A program made the translations under genes and the position numbers. A DNA stretch of 64,000 nucleotides. It comes from Fontibacillus phaseoli. GTDB taxonomy: Bacteria > Bacillota > Bacilli > Paenibacillales > Paenibacillaceae. The notes below the pieces were generated by a model. That model was not told the DNA's origin, made no database searches, and was given only the letters and a program-made list of their open reading frames with translations. The DNA lies in NCBI RefSeq assembly GCF_003337355.1, contig NZ_QPJW01000010.1, positions 62,001-126,000 of the forward strand, read 5' to 3'. Positions 1-8,743 of the stretch are shown here, piece after piece; position 1 is the first letter of the stretch, and the number at the start of each line of letters is the position of its first letter.

Positions 1-1205
1 TTCGTCTCGGTACCAAGCAGGAATACGGCCAATGCGCCAATCAGGATCGTGACGAAGAAAATCCAGAAAATCGAACCGATGGAGAATTGACGGGCAACCA
101 ACATGCCAACGAGATACGGCCCGATAATGCCTCCCACCCGGCCGAAGGAAGCGGCCAAGCCTACCCCGGTAGAACGGACCCGGGTCGGATACAGTTCCGG
201 CGTATAGGCATACATGCCTCCCCATGCTCCCAGGTTGAAAAAGGACAAACAAATGCCCGCTGCAATAAGCATTCCTTCGCTTGTTGCATTCCCGAACCAC
301 GCAGCGCTCACCGCCGTCAGGAGCAGATAGACCACCAGGACGAATTTGCGGCCGAATTTCTCGATAAAATAGGCGGCCGTAAAATAACCCGGCAGTTGGG
401 CAAGCGTCATGATCAGCACATATTCAAAGCTTTTCACAAGACTGAAGCCTTTAAGCATCATCACATTCGGGAGCCATAAAAACATGCCGTAATACGAGAA
501 AACAACCGTAAACCACAGGATCCACAACATGATCGTGGAACGTCTATGAGGGCCTGTCCAGACCGATACAAAACGTTCCTTGACGGAAAGCCTGCGGTCC
601 TTCTTTCCGGCTATCCTTTGAGTAAACCGCGGCGGGTCCTGAATCGACTTCCGCAGATAGAGCGCATATAATGCCGGAATTGCGCCAATCAGAAATGCGG
701 TTTGCCAGCCGTATTTCGGAATGACAAAATAGGCGATCAAAGCGGATAAGATCCAACCGGCGGCCCAAAAGCTTTCCAGCAAGACAACCATTTTCCCCCG
801 GTCTTTTGCCGCAACCGACTCCGATACCAGCGTGGATGCAACGGGCAGTTCCCCGCCCAGGCCGAAGCCGGCTATAAAACGCAGCACGCATAACACGGCA
901 AAACCGGTGGCAGCCGCCGACAATCCGCTGGCTATCGAAAAAATGAGCAGCGTCCAGAGCAGTACAGCTTTGCGGCCGTACTTATCGGCCATAATTCCGG
1001 CAATCGCCGCGCCAAACGCCATGCCGACCGAATTGATGCTCGTAAAGAATCCGGTCTGCTGCGGCGTGAGGCTCCATTCCGCGGCCAGTGCCGCAGCGAT
1101 AAACGAAATAATTCCGACATCCATCGCATCGAACATCCAGCTTAGCCCGGCGCTCATCAGCAGCTTACGTTGCTTAGGCTTTGAAGCCGTTTCTGCAGTA
1201 TTCAT
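1..1205 (-). CDS. niaP: Niacin (nicotinate) permease NiaP, MFS, 3'-truncated by window edge
   Basis: Major facilitator transporter of the plasma membrane; by close resemblance to Bacillus subtilis NiaP (YceI) it should import niacin for NAD synthesis. I read 401 codons from the ATG at 1205 and the frame runs off the left edge only a few codons short of the usual ~400-residue length. Visible are the first-helix FDAMDVGI, the loop 2-3 motif ADKYGRK, GGELPVASTLVSE in helix 4-5 and YTPELYPTRVR in the second half, all in NiaP positions. The start has AGTGGGGGA about five bases upstream. Substrate is inferred from family identity; another aromatic-acid MFS carrier is the alternative. Confidence 0.85.
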   Translation of the reverse strand, partial: MNTAETASKPKQRKLLMSAGLSWMFDAMDVGIISFIAAALAAEWSLTPQQTGFFTSINSVGMAFGAAIAGIMADKYGRKAVLLWTLLIFSIASGLSAAATGFAVLCVLRFIAGFGLGGELPVASTLVSESVAAKDRGKMVVLLESFWAAGWILSALIAYFVIPKYGWQTAFLIGAIPALYALYLRKSIQDPPRFTQRIAGKKDRRLSVKERFVSVWTGPHRRSTIMLWILWFTVVFSYYGMFLWLPNVMMLKGFSLVKSFEYVLIMTLAQLPGYFTAAYFIEKFGRKFVLVVYLLLTAVSAAWFGNATSEGMLIAAGICLSFFNLGAWGGMYAYTPELYPTRVRSTGVGLAASFGRVGGIIGPYLVGMLVARQFSIGSIFWIFFVTILIGALAVFLLGTET

Positions 1206-1311
1206 TTGTATTCCCCCACTCATCCTCGAATCATTTTCTATATCGCTTAGCTTGCATCTTATTTTAGCAAAAAATGCTATTCTTTTCACAAAAAAATCCC
1301 TGTGACGAAGC

Positions 1312-3279
1312 TTAATGAACCGCGAGTACAACCATGCCAATCCCGGCTGCCGTCAAATGGCCACGTTCAATATCTTGAACGGTTTCGTCCCCAAAAATAA
1401 CTTCCCAACGCCCTAACTCCGGTAACCGGTATTTCCCTCTATCGGGTAAGGCTTGGTACAAAACGTACAGATGCCGGGCGGGATCACCTCCGGCATGATC
1501 CCGTAACGTATATGCTATCGCAGAATCCTGAACATGCTCTACCTGAAGATGCCTTACCACTTCCGCCGCCGTTCTTAGCCGGAAAGCGGGATGCTGCCTT
1601 CTTAGTCGGATCAGCCTGCGCACACGCTCCACTTCATCCCAATGCTCCGCACAACGAACCCAGTCCAACCGATTGATCTCCGCTGGAGCCTGAAAGCTGT
1701 TTTCAAGCCCATTTTTGGACCGCAGAAACTCCTGACCGGCATGAAGAAACGGAATCCCCTGGGAAGTCAGGACGATCCCCGTAGCCAACCGGTGCATGCA
1801 TCTACGCGCTTCATGACTTGCCTTCAGCGCCGAACAGGACAATTTGTCCCACAGCGTTTGATTGTCATGGCATTCGGCATAATTCACACTCTGGGAAGGC
1901 TCGGACGCAAAACCGCGTAAATCGTCATTATAATGAATGGCACCACAGACCCCGCTCATAATTTGTGCTGCCTGCCCCAACCCGCCGTTCACAAAGCCAG
2001 GCTGCTCAGGTTTGAAAATATCACCTTTGATCGCATTACGAAGCTCTCCGTTAAAATAGCCGATCCCCGGCATCCGGGATGCTTGTGACTGATTCGCTCT
2101 CCGCTTCGGATCAAGCTCCGTTTCCATCAACCATCCCTCCCCGAGCAGCAAAATGCTTGGATCGGTTTCATTCAGCCGACGGCGGATCTCGTTCATCGTC
2201 TCCACGTCAAGCAGACCCATCAAATCGAAGCGAAATCCGTCTACCTGGTACTCGGTTGCCCAATAGACCACAGAATCAACTATAAATTTCGACATCATCC
2301 GGCGCTCTGAAGCGCAGTCGTTTCCGCAGCCCGATCCGTTCGAGAAACTCCCATCCTTTTTGTAGCGTAAATAATATCCCGGAACCAGCTTCGTGAAATG
2401 AGCGATATATCCATCGTAAATATGGTTGTACACCACGTCCATAATCACCCGAAGGCCTTGGTCATGCATCGTTTGAACGGCATGCTTCAATTCGGAGATC
2501 CGGAATTCCGGCTGAAAAGGATCGGTAGCATAGCAACCTTCCGGCGCATTGTAATTTTTCGGATCATAGCCCCAGTTGTACTGCCCACCCAAATATCCTG
2601 TCCCGGATTTCGCTTCATCCACGCTGGCTTTAGCGAAATCTTGAAACGGCATGAGTTGAACATGGGTGACCCCCAAATGCTTCAGATAATCCAAACCGGT
2701 AAGAATGCCTCCGGGCCCCTGCGTTCCCGTTTCAGTAAATCCGAGATACTTCCCCTTGTTCTTGATGCCGCTCTCCGGATGAAGCGAGAAATCGCCAATA
2801 TGTACTTCATAAATTACCGCGTCGGTGAATGAGGCAAACGGCGGTTTATCCTTAGTCCAGCGGTCCGGGTTGCTTTTGAACAAATCAAGAATAACGCCTT
2901 TGTCCCCATTCACCCCAACCGCTTTGGCATAAGGGTCCACCGCTTCTTTCCAGTTTTGGCCAACCCGGACGAAATAAGTGTAATAAACTTGTTCCAGGTT
3001 GCGGGTAACGGTTAATACCCAAGTACCGCGAACATCCCTGGTCATCCCCAATTCTTCATAGGTCTTGCTGTCCCAGGAGGGGTATAATCTCAGTTTTGCC
3101 TCCGAAGCCGTAGGTGCCCAAAGCCGAAATGCTGTCTGTTCCGGTGTATAAAACGCACCTAAATCATTCCCTTCGTAATTGAACGCTGCATCAAAATCGC
3201 GCGAAAAAACAGAGATCCCCCCGGTTACGGCGAGATCTCCATAATCTGTTACCATGTTTCTTTGCTGCTGAACCGCCAA
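1312..3279 (-). CDS. amyX: Type I pullulanase (GH13_14)
   Basis: Debranching enzyme that hydrolyses alpha-1,6 links of pullulan, glycogen or amylopectin fragments. The 655 residues show an N-terminal CBM48-like domain (about 40-150), then the barrel with the type I pullulanase signature YNWGYDP (234-240), nucleophile Asp352 in GFRFDLMG, acid/base Glu381 in LLGEGW, and the AECHDN region near 470 with the third carboxylate. No signal peptide, so cytoplasmic. It starts at TTG (3279), chosen because GGGAGGG lies eight bases upstream. A short palindrome GATCACA/TGTGATC (3302-3325) sits just above the ribosome-binding site. It probably works with the oligo-1,6-glucosidase at 10393-12081 on imported maltodextrin or stored glycogen. 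Confidence 0.92.
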   Translation of the reverse strand: MAVQQQRNMVTDYGDLAVTGGISVFSRDFDAAFNYEGNDLGAFYTPEQTAFRLWAPTASEAKLRLYPSWDSKTYEELGMTRDVRGTWVLTVTRNLEQVYYTYFVRVGQNWKEAVDPYAKAVGVNGDKGVILDLFKSNPDRWTKDKPPFASFTDAVIYEVHIGDFSLHPESGIKNKGKYLGFTETGTQGPGGILTGLDYLKHLGVTHVQLMPFQDFAKASVDEAKSGTGYLGGQYNWGYDPKNYNAPEGCYATDPFQPEFRISELKHAVQTMHDQGLRVIMDVVYNHIYDGYIAHFTKLVPGYYLRYKKDGSFSNGSGCGNDCASERRMMSKFIVDSVVYWATEYQVDGFRFDLMGLLDVETMNEIRRRLNETDPSILLLGEGWLMETELDPKRRANQSQASRMPGIGYFNGELRNAIKGDIFKPEQPGFVNGGLGQAAQIMSGVCGAIHYNDDLRGFASEPSQSVNYAECHDNQTLWDKLSCSALKASHEARRCMHRLATGIVLTSQGIPFLHAGQEFLRSKNGLENSFQAPAEINRLDWVRCAEHWDEVERVRRLIRLRRQHPAFRLRTAAEVVRHLQVEHVQDSAIAYTLRDHAGGDPARHLYVLYQALPDRGKYRLPELGRWEVIFGDETVQDIERGHLTAAGIGMVVLAVH

Positions 3280-3426
3280 ATCGGTCCCTCCCTAAGCCTA
3301 AGATCACAAGCAAGTTCCTGTGATCATAACATGTTCTTGGCGCAGCCAAGTTATGCGGCTTATAAAGAATCATTGAAAACTCGGCAAGCGCAGAACATGA
3401 CCCTGAAGGGTTAGTACATATTTTGT

Positions 3427-4035
3427 TTAGGCGGTCATGCTGCGGTCTTTTTTTGCCATCATCCGTTGTCTTATAAAAAAAGCTCCCAAAAGCACCAGTA
3501 AAAATCCTACATAGGAAAGAATCAGCAACCGGAGATCCATGCCCGGAAAAACAATCGATGCACTCAGAATCCCGAACAACCAAATGCTCGATAAGTTACC
3601 GATAATGTTGGACCATGTATAGGGGACCGTTCTCAAATTGGACACGGCCGACATAAAAGAAATAAGGTTATTAGGCATGATCGGAATCGTCCGCAAAAAA
3701 ATAACGGCCCAAACCCCGTACCGGTCCAGGCTTTTTTGCCAGCGTTCATATTTTTCCAGCTTGGACAGCCATTTTCGGTTAAACCAATCGAAAAACATGA
3801 ACTTGCTAATTAAATAAACGGCCATTCCGGCCACCGAACCGGCGATCCAACTGGCCAACAGTCCATTAGCTACGCCAAGAACGGAAATATGAAGCATGAC
3901 GAGGGTCGCGAAAGGAAATACCCCGACAATGCCCTGAAGCAATGCGAGCGGAATCGTGATCAGAAGTATCCAGAATCCTTTGATTTGGGTAACTTCAAGC
4001 AGCCACCCGGTTATTTGCTCAATCCAGTCGTTCAA
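3427..4035 (-). CDS. VTT/TVP38-TMEM64 family membrane protein
   Basis: Integral membrane protein of 202 residues with about five hydrophobic segments. The central stretch with [14 protein letters not shown] followed by [11 protein letters not shown] (about residues 115-125) is typical of the VTT (SNARE-associated, DedA-like) domain. Members have been tied to lipid scrambling, undecaprenyl-phosphate recycling or membrane homeostasis, but the substrate of this one cannot be told. Its ATG overlaps the stop of the upstream acetyltransferase by four bases (ATGA), so it is the last gene of the ABM-GNAT-VTT operon. Confidence 0.8.
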   Translation of the reverse strand: MNDWIEQITGWLLEVTQIKGFWILLITIPLALLQGIVGVFPFATLVMLHISVLGVANGLLASWIAGSVAGMAVYLISKFMFFDWFNRKWLSKLEKYERWQKSLDRYGVWAVIFLRTIPIMPNNLISFMSAVSNLRTVPYTWSNIIGNLSSIWLFGILSASIVFPGMDLRLLILSYVGFLLVLLGAFFIRQRMMAKKDRSMTA

Positions 4036-4577
4036 TGCAGTTCTTCTCCATTCTCATCATCCGGTTCTACTCTTTTCCCTAAAATCACCAGGTCGCGTTC
4101 TACCCCGTCCAGATTCGCTACCCGGGGCAAGAATGCCCACGCTTCAAATCCGAATTTGCGGAGCAAGGAAAGACTTGGTTCATTATGGGCGAACACAAAG
4201 CCAAGTAACGTCTTGACCGAGATAATCGGGCAATGTTCGACGGCCTTCTTCAACAATATGCTTCCAATGCCTTTGGAGCGGTGAGCCTCAGAAATATAGA
4301 TGCTGATCTCCGCGGTCGCTTGATAGGCCGGTCTGCCGTAAAAAGATTGAAAGCTGAGCCAGGCAACGATCTCTCCCCGTGATTTCATGACCCATAAAGG
4401 CCTTGAATCCGGAGCATGATCATCAAACCAGCCCACGCGGCTTTCCACCGTGACCGGTTCCAGATCGGCCGTAACCATCCGTCCCGCAATCGTCTCGTTG
4501 TAGATCGCCACGATGGCATCCAGATCGGTAAGCGACGCATCTTCAATCGCGTAACCTTCAATCTCGGATTTGTACAT
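4032..4577 (-). CDS. GNAT family N-acetyltransferase (phosphinothricin acetyltransferase-like)
   Basis: Cytoplasmic acetyl-CoA-dependent N-acetyltransferase, 181 residues. It begins [20 protein letters not shown] as in Pat/YncA-type enzymes, has the YGRPAY segment near residue 80, and the acetyl-CoA loop [11 protein letters not shown] near residue 100. The frame is open further upstream, but I chose ATG 4577 because AAGGTGG lies seven bases before it and because this gives the usual N-terminus. The start overlaps the 3' end of the ABM gene by 20 bases and the stop overlaps the VTT gene by four, indicating translational coupling. The acceptor amine is unknown. Confidence 0.85.
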   Translation of the reverse strand: MYKSEIEGYAIEDASLTDLDAIVAIYNETIAGRMVTADLEPVTVESRVGWFDDHAPDSRPLWVMKSRGEIVAWLSFQSFYGRPAYQATAEISIYISEAHRSKGIGSILLKKAVEHCPIISVKTLLGFVFAHNEPSLSLLRKFGFEAWAFLPRVANLDGVERDLVILGKRVEPDDENGEELH

Positions 4578-4851
4578 AATGTTCCACCTTCGGGAAAGGA
4601 TCATAAAAATGATGCAACAATGCCTTCCATTCTTCATATTGCGGCGACTTTCTAAAGCCTACTTCATGGTCAGTAATCGTGTTCCATTTTACGAGCAAAA
4701 TATATTTATCCGCCGTTTCCACGCACTTGTGCAATTCATGGTCTATATACCCGTGCATCTGAGATATGATTTTGGAAGCTTTGCGGAAATTACTCTCAAA
4801 ATCATTGATCATTCTGGGCTTTACCTGCAGCTCGGCTACCTCCAATATCAT
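4558..4851 (-). CDS. ABM-domain (antibiotic biosynthesis monooxygenase-like) protein
   Basis: Small ferredoxin-like fold protein of 97 residues. The pattern [21 protein letters not shown], a central [12 protein letters not shown], then [20 protein letters not shown] and the tail [15 protein letters not shown] is that of ABM/dimeric alpha-beta barrel proteins, which include heme oxygenase-like and quinone monooxygenase enzymes. No cofactor residues are diagnostic here. First gene of the ABM-GNAT-VTT operon, lying directly beside the fragment of a thioredoxin-reductase-like gene. Confidence 0.8.
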   Translation of the reverse strand: MILEVAELQVKPRMINDFESNFRKASKIISQMHGYIDHELHKCVETADKYILLVKWNTITDHEVGFRKSPQYEEWKALLHHFYDPFPKVEHYVQIRD

Positions 4852-4868
4852 TTCATCATCTCCTTCGT

Positions 4869-5033
4869 TTACTGATTATAGCACGGACTAAGCGCTTTAT
4901 GAATCCATATCGCAGCTAAGGAACCTTCGCCCATGGCAACGGTAACCTGTTCAGCATGAATTCCTACATCTCCAGCCGCGAACAGGTCTTTAACATTGCT
5001 CTCTTTGCTGCGCGGATCGGTTTCGATATACGT
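4869..5033 (-). pseudogene. C-terminal fragment of a thioredoxin-reductase-like flavoprotein
   Basis: Reverse-strand reading from 5033 to the TAA at 4869-4871 gives about 54 codons that look like the end of an NAD(P)/FAD oxidoreductase: IETDPRSKESNVKDLFAAGD, then VGIHAEQVTVAMGEGSLAA, then IWIHKAL. The LFAAGD stretch is the second FAD-contact motif, followed by the usual Ala/Gly-rich helix. In-frame TGA at 5034-5036 closes the upstream side and no start or nucleotide-binding motif is present. I read it as the undeleted tail of a lost gene; the upstream breakpoint falls near 5034. Confidence 0.75.
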
Positions 5034-5157
5034 TCACTCCACCTCTTACTATTCATCCCGGTGACCCGGTTTCATTCATTAAGAATACGAGGTAATGAAG
5101 CGGGGGAGCCTAAGTGTATATTAAACACAATGGGGCAAATCCAAAGGAGGTGAAATC

Positions 5158-5514
5158 ATGGATAAAATTTTGGTAAAGCTGCTGGGCAACGGAGTCATTG
5201 TTATGGCTATGATGATGCTACTCAGTAATGCCACTTTTATCGGTTCGCTCCTTACCGCGGTGGCCTTGTCGGCCTTGGCTTATTTGTTGGGCGATCTGTT
5301 CGTCTTGCCGAGGACCAATAATGTAATCGCGACCCTTACCGACGGGGTACTTGCTTTTGCATTCATTTGGGCTATCTCGGCAAACAGTGCCTGGAGGCTA
5401 TCGCTGGGTGAAATATTGTCTATAGCAGTGGTTTTGATGCTATTTGAATACATGTTCCATAACTGGCTGCTGAAGGATGGAATCCGCCGGGACCGCAGCG
5501 CACGGATTCGATAA
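5158..5514 (+). CDS. YndM-like DUF2512 membrane protein
   Basis: Membrane protein of 118 residues with four hydrophobic helices and a short basic tail (KDGIRRDRSARIR). The opening DKILVKLLGNGVIVMAM, the LLGDLFVLPRTNN loop and the closing FEYMFHNWLL match the DUF2512/YndM family of Bacilli; function is not known. The start follows an excellent AAAGGAGGTGAAATC. It stands alone between the fragment at 4869-5033 and a bidirectional terminator. Confidence 0.8.
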   Translation: MDKILVKLLGNGVIVMAMMMLLSNATFIGSLLTAVALSALAYLLGDLFVLPRTNNVIATLTDGVLAFAFIWAISANSAWRLSLGEILSIAVVLMLFEYMFHNWLLKDGIRRDRSARIR

Positions 5515-5543
5515 AAGATGGGCTGATAGTTTAGCCCCTGAAG

Positions 5544-5602
5544 CAGCAAAAAAAGCCTATCGATTTACTGATGTCTCCGTTCTCAGATAGGCTTTTTTGC
5601 TG
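5544..5602. terminator. Bidirectional intrinsic terminator
   Basis: Arms CAGCAAAAAAAGCCTATC (5544-5561) and GATAGGCTTTTTTGCTG (5586-5602) pair almost fully. A/T runs on both sides let it serve both the + strand gene ending at 5514 and the - strand ABC operon ending at 5613. Confidence 0.85.
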
Positions 5603-5612
5603 TTGTGCTTGG

Positions 5613-6410
5613 TTAAGAGCCGAGGACTACTCGGTCGTCAGACAACTTGTGCCCGCTGATGCGCTCAAATTCGCCGATCAGCGATTCCATCGTCAAATGG
5701 CGTTTGGTGTCTTCATCCACATCGAGGATAACGCGGCCGCCGTCCATCATAATGAGACGGTTACCCAGGCGGATCGCCTGCTCCATGTTATGCGTCACCA
5801 TGAGCGTCGTCAGCTTCAGTTCGCTGACGATATTTTGCGTAAGCCGGGTGACGAGCTCCGCACGGGCGGGATCCAGGGCTGCCGTATGTTCGTCGAGCAG
5901 CAAAATTTGCGGCTCTGTGAACGTCGCCATCAGCAGGCTGAGCGCCTGACGTTCCCCGCCGGACAAAGTTCCGACCTTGGCCTTGAGGCGCCCCTCCAAC
6001 CCGATGCCGAGCCGGCCCAGTTCCTCGCGGAACATGGCGCGCCGCTTCGAGGTGACGCCGATGTTAAAGCCGCGGGATTTGCCGCGGGAATACGCCATGG
6101 CGAGGTTCTCCTCGATCGTCATATGCGGCGCGGTCCCGGCCATCGGATCCTGAAATACCCGGCCGATCCAACGGCTGCGCCGGTATTCGGGCAGATGGCT
6201 GATTTCATGACCGTCGATGCGGATTTCACCGGTGTCGGGTTTGATCACACCGGAGATCATATTCATCAAGGTCGATTTTCCCGCGCCGTTGCTGCCGATG
6301 ACCGTCACGAAATCTCCCGGCCGCAAATGCAGATTCACGTCGATCAGCGCAATTTTCTCATCGGGGGAACCGGGGTGAAACAATTTGGATACATGGCTAA
6401 GTTGCAGCAT
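5613..6410 (-). CDS. ABC transporter ATP-binding protein (TrpXYZ-type importer)
   Basis: ATPase subunit, 265 residues, that drives the permease encoded just upstream. Walker A GSNGAGKST is at 39-47, a Q-loop FQDPMAG near 90, signature LSGGERQ near 150, Walker B ILLLDEHTAAL near 170 and the switch His in MVTHN near 202. The DEHTAALDP form of Walker B is usual in this branched-chain-like subfamily (YtrE/TrpY/TrpZ-type). Its ATG shares one base with the permease stop (TGATG), so translation is coupled. Followed by the bidirectional terminator. Confidence 0.88.
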   Translation of the reverse strand: MLQLSHVSKLFHPGSPDEKIALIDVNLHLRPGDFVTVIGSNGAGKSTLMNMISGVIKPDTGEIRIDGHEISHLPEYRRSRWIGRVFQDPMAGTAPHMTIEENLAMAYSRGKSRGFNIGVTSKRRAMFREELGRLGIGLEGRLKAKVGTLSGGERQALSLLMATFTEPQILLLDEHTAALDPARAELVTRLTQNIVSELKLTTLMVTHNMEQAIRLGNRLIMMDGGRVILDVDEDTKRHLTMESLIGEFERISGHKLSDDRVVLGS

Positions 6411-7324
6411 CAGAGCCCACCCCCTACTTGCTTGCTATCGGTCATTGCACTGATTTCCATGGAGCGCTTCTTGGCCACGTTTTTCTGTTTCCACGATCTC
6501 CGTGCAGAAGGCAGCACCAACGCAATCACGACAATGACGGCCGTAATCAGCTTCAAATCGGTTTGTTCCAGCCATTCGATGCGCAGCGCCAAAGCTACGA
6601 CAATACGGTAAACGATCGAGCCCAGAACGGCGGCCAGCGTGGCGAAGAACACGGTTCTCGCCCCGAATATCGCCTCCCCGATAATGACCGAAGCCAATCC
6701 GATAACGATCATCCCGATTCCCGAAGAAATATCGGCAAAGCCCGATTGCTGGGCAATCAACGCTCCGGAAAGAGCGACAAGGCCGTTTGAGAGGCTCAGG
6801 CCCAGGATAATCGTATTGTCGGTGTGGGTTCCGAAGCTGCGGATCATCCGTTGGTTATCCCCGGTGGCACGCAGCGCCAGCCCCAACTCGGTACGCAGAA
6901 ACAAATCCAGCAGCAGCTTCACGATCACGACGATGAACGGCATCAGCAAAAGCGGAGAAATCGAATTGAATACCGTCGTTTCCCCTAGGAGCCCGACGTT
7001 CGGTTTACCCATGATCCGCATATTGACGGAGTATAGCGCAATCATCATCAATATCCCGGACAAGAGTCCATTAATTTTTCCCTTCGTATGAAGCAGTCCC
7101 GTAACCGCTCCGGCAACCATGCCGCCGATCATGGCGGCGATGGTCGCCAGCCATGGGGACGATCCGCCCGTAATCATGACGGCGGCGATAGCTCCGCCGG
7201 TGGTAAAACTCCCGTCCACGGTCAGATCCGGAAAGTCCAGAATCCGGAACGTGATATATACACCCAGTGCCATCAGTGCGTACAGCAAGCCGGATTCGAG
7301 AGCGCCGAGTAACGAGTTCATCAT
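6410..7324 (-). CDS. ABC transporter permease (TrpXYZ-type importer)
   Basis: Membrane subunit, 304 residues with about eight to nine hydrophobic helices, of the BPD_transp_2 (LivH/LivM-like) kind: GLLYALMALGVYITFRILDF at the N-terminus, then FPDLTVDGSFTTGGA, and ELGLALRATGDNQRMIRSFG (about 145-165), the cytoplasmic EAA-like loop. The start ATG 7324 has AGGAGG eight bases upstream. It lies between the solute-binding lipoprotein and the ATPase in one operon. Confidence 0.88.
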   Translation of the reverse strand: MMNSLLGALESGLLYALMALGVYITFRILDFPDLTVDGSFTTGGAIAAVMITGGSSPWLATIAAMIGGMVAGAVTGLLHTKGKINGLLSGILMMIALYSVNMRIMGKPNVGLLGETTVFNSISPLLLMPFIVVIVKLLLDLFLRTELGLALRATGDNQRMIRSFGTHTDNTIILGLSLSNGLVALSGALIAQQSGFADISSGIGMIVIGLASVIIGEAIFGARTVFFATLAAVLGSIVYRIVVALALRIEWLEQTDLKLITAVIVVIALVLPSARRSWKQKNVAKKRSMEISAMTDSKQVGGGL

Positions 7325-7372
7325 GATGATTACCTCCTAAAATTAAGCCCAAAAGGCCACTAACCTCATCGA

Positions 7373-8452
7373 CTATTCGATCAGATTGTTTTCCTTGTCC
7401 TGAACCTGATCTTTCATCGCGTCAGTCACTTCAATCCCTTGCTCGGAGGCAGCCTTCAAGTTGAGGATAAAGTCCAGCTTGTCCGGTACCGTAACCTTCA
7501 TATCCCCGACTTTCTTTCCGTTCTTCAGGGCTTCGACCGCCATTTGCCCGACTTGATAGCCATGGTCGTAATATTTGAAACCTACGGTGGCAAATGCCCC
7601 ATGCTCTACGGTATCCCGGTCGCTGGAGAAGAAAGGAATGTCGTTGTCATTAGCTACTTTAATGACCGTATTGACGGCTTCCACCACGGTATTGTCCAAC
7701 GTGATATAAATCGCATCCACCCGGCCGACCAAGGATTCGGCGGCTTGCTTAACTTCCGAAGTATTCGTCACCGATGCTTTTACCAGCTTGATGCCGTGTT
7801 TTTCGAGCGCCTTTTCGGCGTGGTTTGTCATGATGACGGCGTTCGGCTCGCCTTGGTTAATGACGACGCCGACGTTTTTTACGTCCTTGAAATTGCCGGC
7901 AATAAAGTCCATCAGCTTCGTAATCGCCTCCGGATTCGTATCGGAAGCGCCGGACACATTGCCGCCCGGCTTGTCGAGATTGTCGACCAGCTTAGCGTCA
8001 AGCGGATCCGTTACCGCCGCGAACAGAATCGGCGAATTTTTTACTTGTCCTACAATCGCTTGAGCCGGAGGCGTTGCGATCGCCAGAACGAGATCGTATT
8101 TTTCGCCGGCTATCTTTTGCGCAATCGACATATTGTTGGTAGGGTCAGCTTGTGCGTTGCTATAATCGACGGTCAGATTTTCCTTTTCGATCAGGCCCGC
8201 ATCCTTGAGCGCTGCCATGAAACCTTCGCGCGTGGCATCCAAAGACGGGTGCTCGACATACTGGGAAATTGCGATTTTGTAAGATTCCTTCGCAGAATTC
8301 TCAGCCGCTCCCGCATTCGATGCATTTGTTTTGTCTCCCCCGTTACCGGCATCGGAATCCGCCGTTTTGGCCGAATTGTTGCCGCATCCGACCACGCCGA
8401 CTAATAATGCCGTTACCGCCAAAAACATGCTTAGCTTTTTCCTCAATTTCAT
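7373..8452 (-). CDS. ABC transporter substrate-binding lipoprotein (TrpX-like, PF04392 type)
   Basis: Extracytoplasmic solute-binding protein, 359 residues. Signal peptide with lipobox LVGVVGC (acylated Cys23), a Ser/Asn/Ala linker to about residue 57, then the two-lobed domain: YKIAISQYVEHPSLDATREG, DLVLAIATPPAQA, GVVINQGEPNAV, DAIYITLDNTVVEAV and IPFFSSDRDTVEHGAFATVG. These are the conserved segments of the TrpX family, whose characterised members bind tryptophan or tyrosine; the ligand here is inferred only. First gene of the operon, with a GGGAGAGGGG ribosome-binding site and a 140-base leader. Confidence 0.87.
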   Translation of the reverse strand: MKLRKKLSMFLAVTALLVGVVGCGNNSAKTADSDAGNGGDKTNASNAGAAENSAKESYKIAISQYVEHPSLDATREGFMAALKDAGLIEKENLTVDYSNAQADPTNNMSIAQKIAGEKYDLVLAIATPPAQAIVGQVKNSPILFAAVTDPLDAKLVDNLDKPGGNVSGASDTNPEAITKLMDFIAGNFKDVKNVGVVINQGEPNAVIMTNHAEKALEKHGIKLVKASVTNTSEVKQAAESLVGRVDAIYITLDNTVVEAVNTVIKVANDNDIPFFSSDRDTVEHGAFATVGFKYYDHGYQVGQMAVEALKNGKKVGDMKVTVPDKLDFILNLKAASEQGIEVTDAMKDQVQDKENNLIE

Positions 8453-8590
8453 TTAAATAACCCCTCTCCCTTTAAATTGACGACCCAATAAATTTAGGCC
8501 ATGAAAGCATGATCCTGTTACCGCTTTTATCGGTGAAAGTTTTAAAGCAAGAAGGTGTACAGGTATGCTTCTCCCTCTTACCGATGTATT
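8453..8590 (-). promoter_or_regulatory. Structured 5' leader of the TrpX-type ABC operon
   Basis: From the predicted start point near 8590 the leader runs about 140 bases to the ATG. AAGCAT (8570-8565) pairs with ATGCTT (8510-8505), and CCTGT (8563-8559) with ACAGG (8518-8514), forming one 11-bp helix with a small internal loop. In the enclosed loop, ACCGAT (8534-8529) can pair either with ATCGGT at the extreme 5' end (8585-8580), giving a pseudoknot, or locally as ACCG/CGGT (8534-8531 with 8523-8520). I find neither T-box motifs nor an intrinsic terminator. It fits no riboswitch class I recognise; structure is inferred by eye. Confidence 0.4.
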
Positions 8591-8596
8591 ATTCCT

Positions 8597-8625
8597 ATAT
8601 TAAATGGTGGTCAATTATCCGTCAA
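8597..8625 (-). promoter_or_regulatory. Sigma-A promoter of the ABC importer operon
   Basis: On the reverse strand TTGACG (8625-8620), a 17-base spacer, then TAATAT (8602-8597). One of the best vegetative promoter matches in the window. Confidence 0.75.
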
Positions 8626-8679
8626 TCGCTTTCTTGCGGTTACTGACTACCCTGACAATCCACGTTAAATTTCCAAACC

Positions 8680-8704
8680 AAAAAGGGTCCCGTTATGGAA
8701 CCCT
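8680..8704 (-). terminator. Intrinsic terminator after the metallophosphoesterase gene
   Basis: On the reverse strand GGGTTCC, loop ATAAC, GGGACCC, then TTTTTGG. It lies 40 bases past the stop at 8744 and upstream of the ABC promoter. Confidence 0.8.
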
Positions 8705-8743
8705 GTTCATTGAATATGAAAAAAGGAGCCGTTTTCTAACCCC

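Noticed and set aside
3302-3325. GATCACA/TGTGATC hairpin upstream of the pullulanase as a terminator or cre site
   Set aside because: No T run follows and it does not fit the catabolite-response consensus; noted only as a possible operator.
5571-6611. 346-codon + strand frame across the ABC ATPase gene
   Set aside because: His/Gln/Arg-rich product antisense to a gene with complete Walker and signature motifs.
8453-8740. T-box (tRNA-sensing) riboswitch for the TrpX-type operon
   Set aside because: The conserved T-box antiterminator sequence and a downstream terminator are both absent, and the leader is too short.
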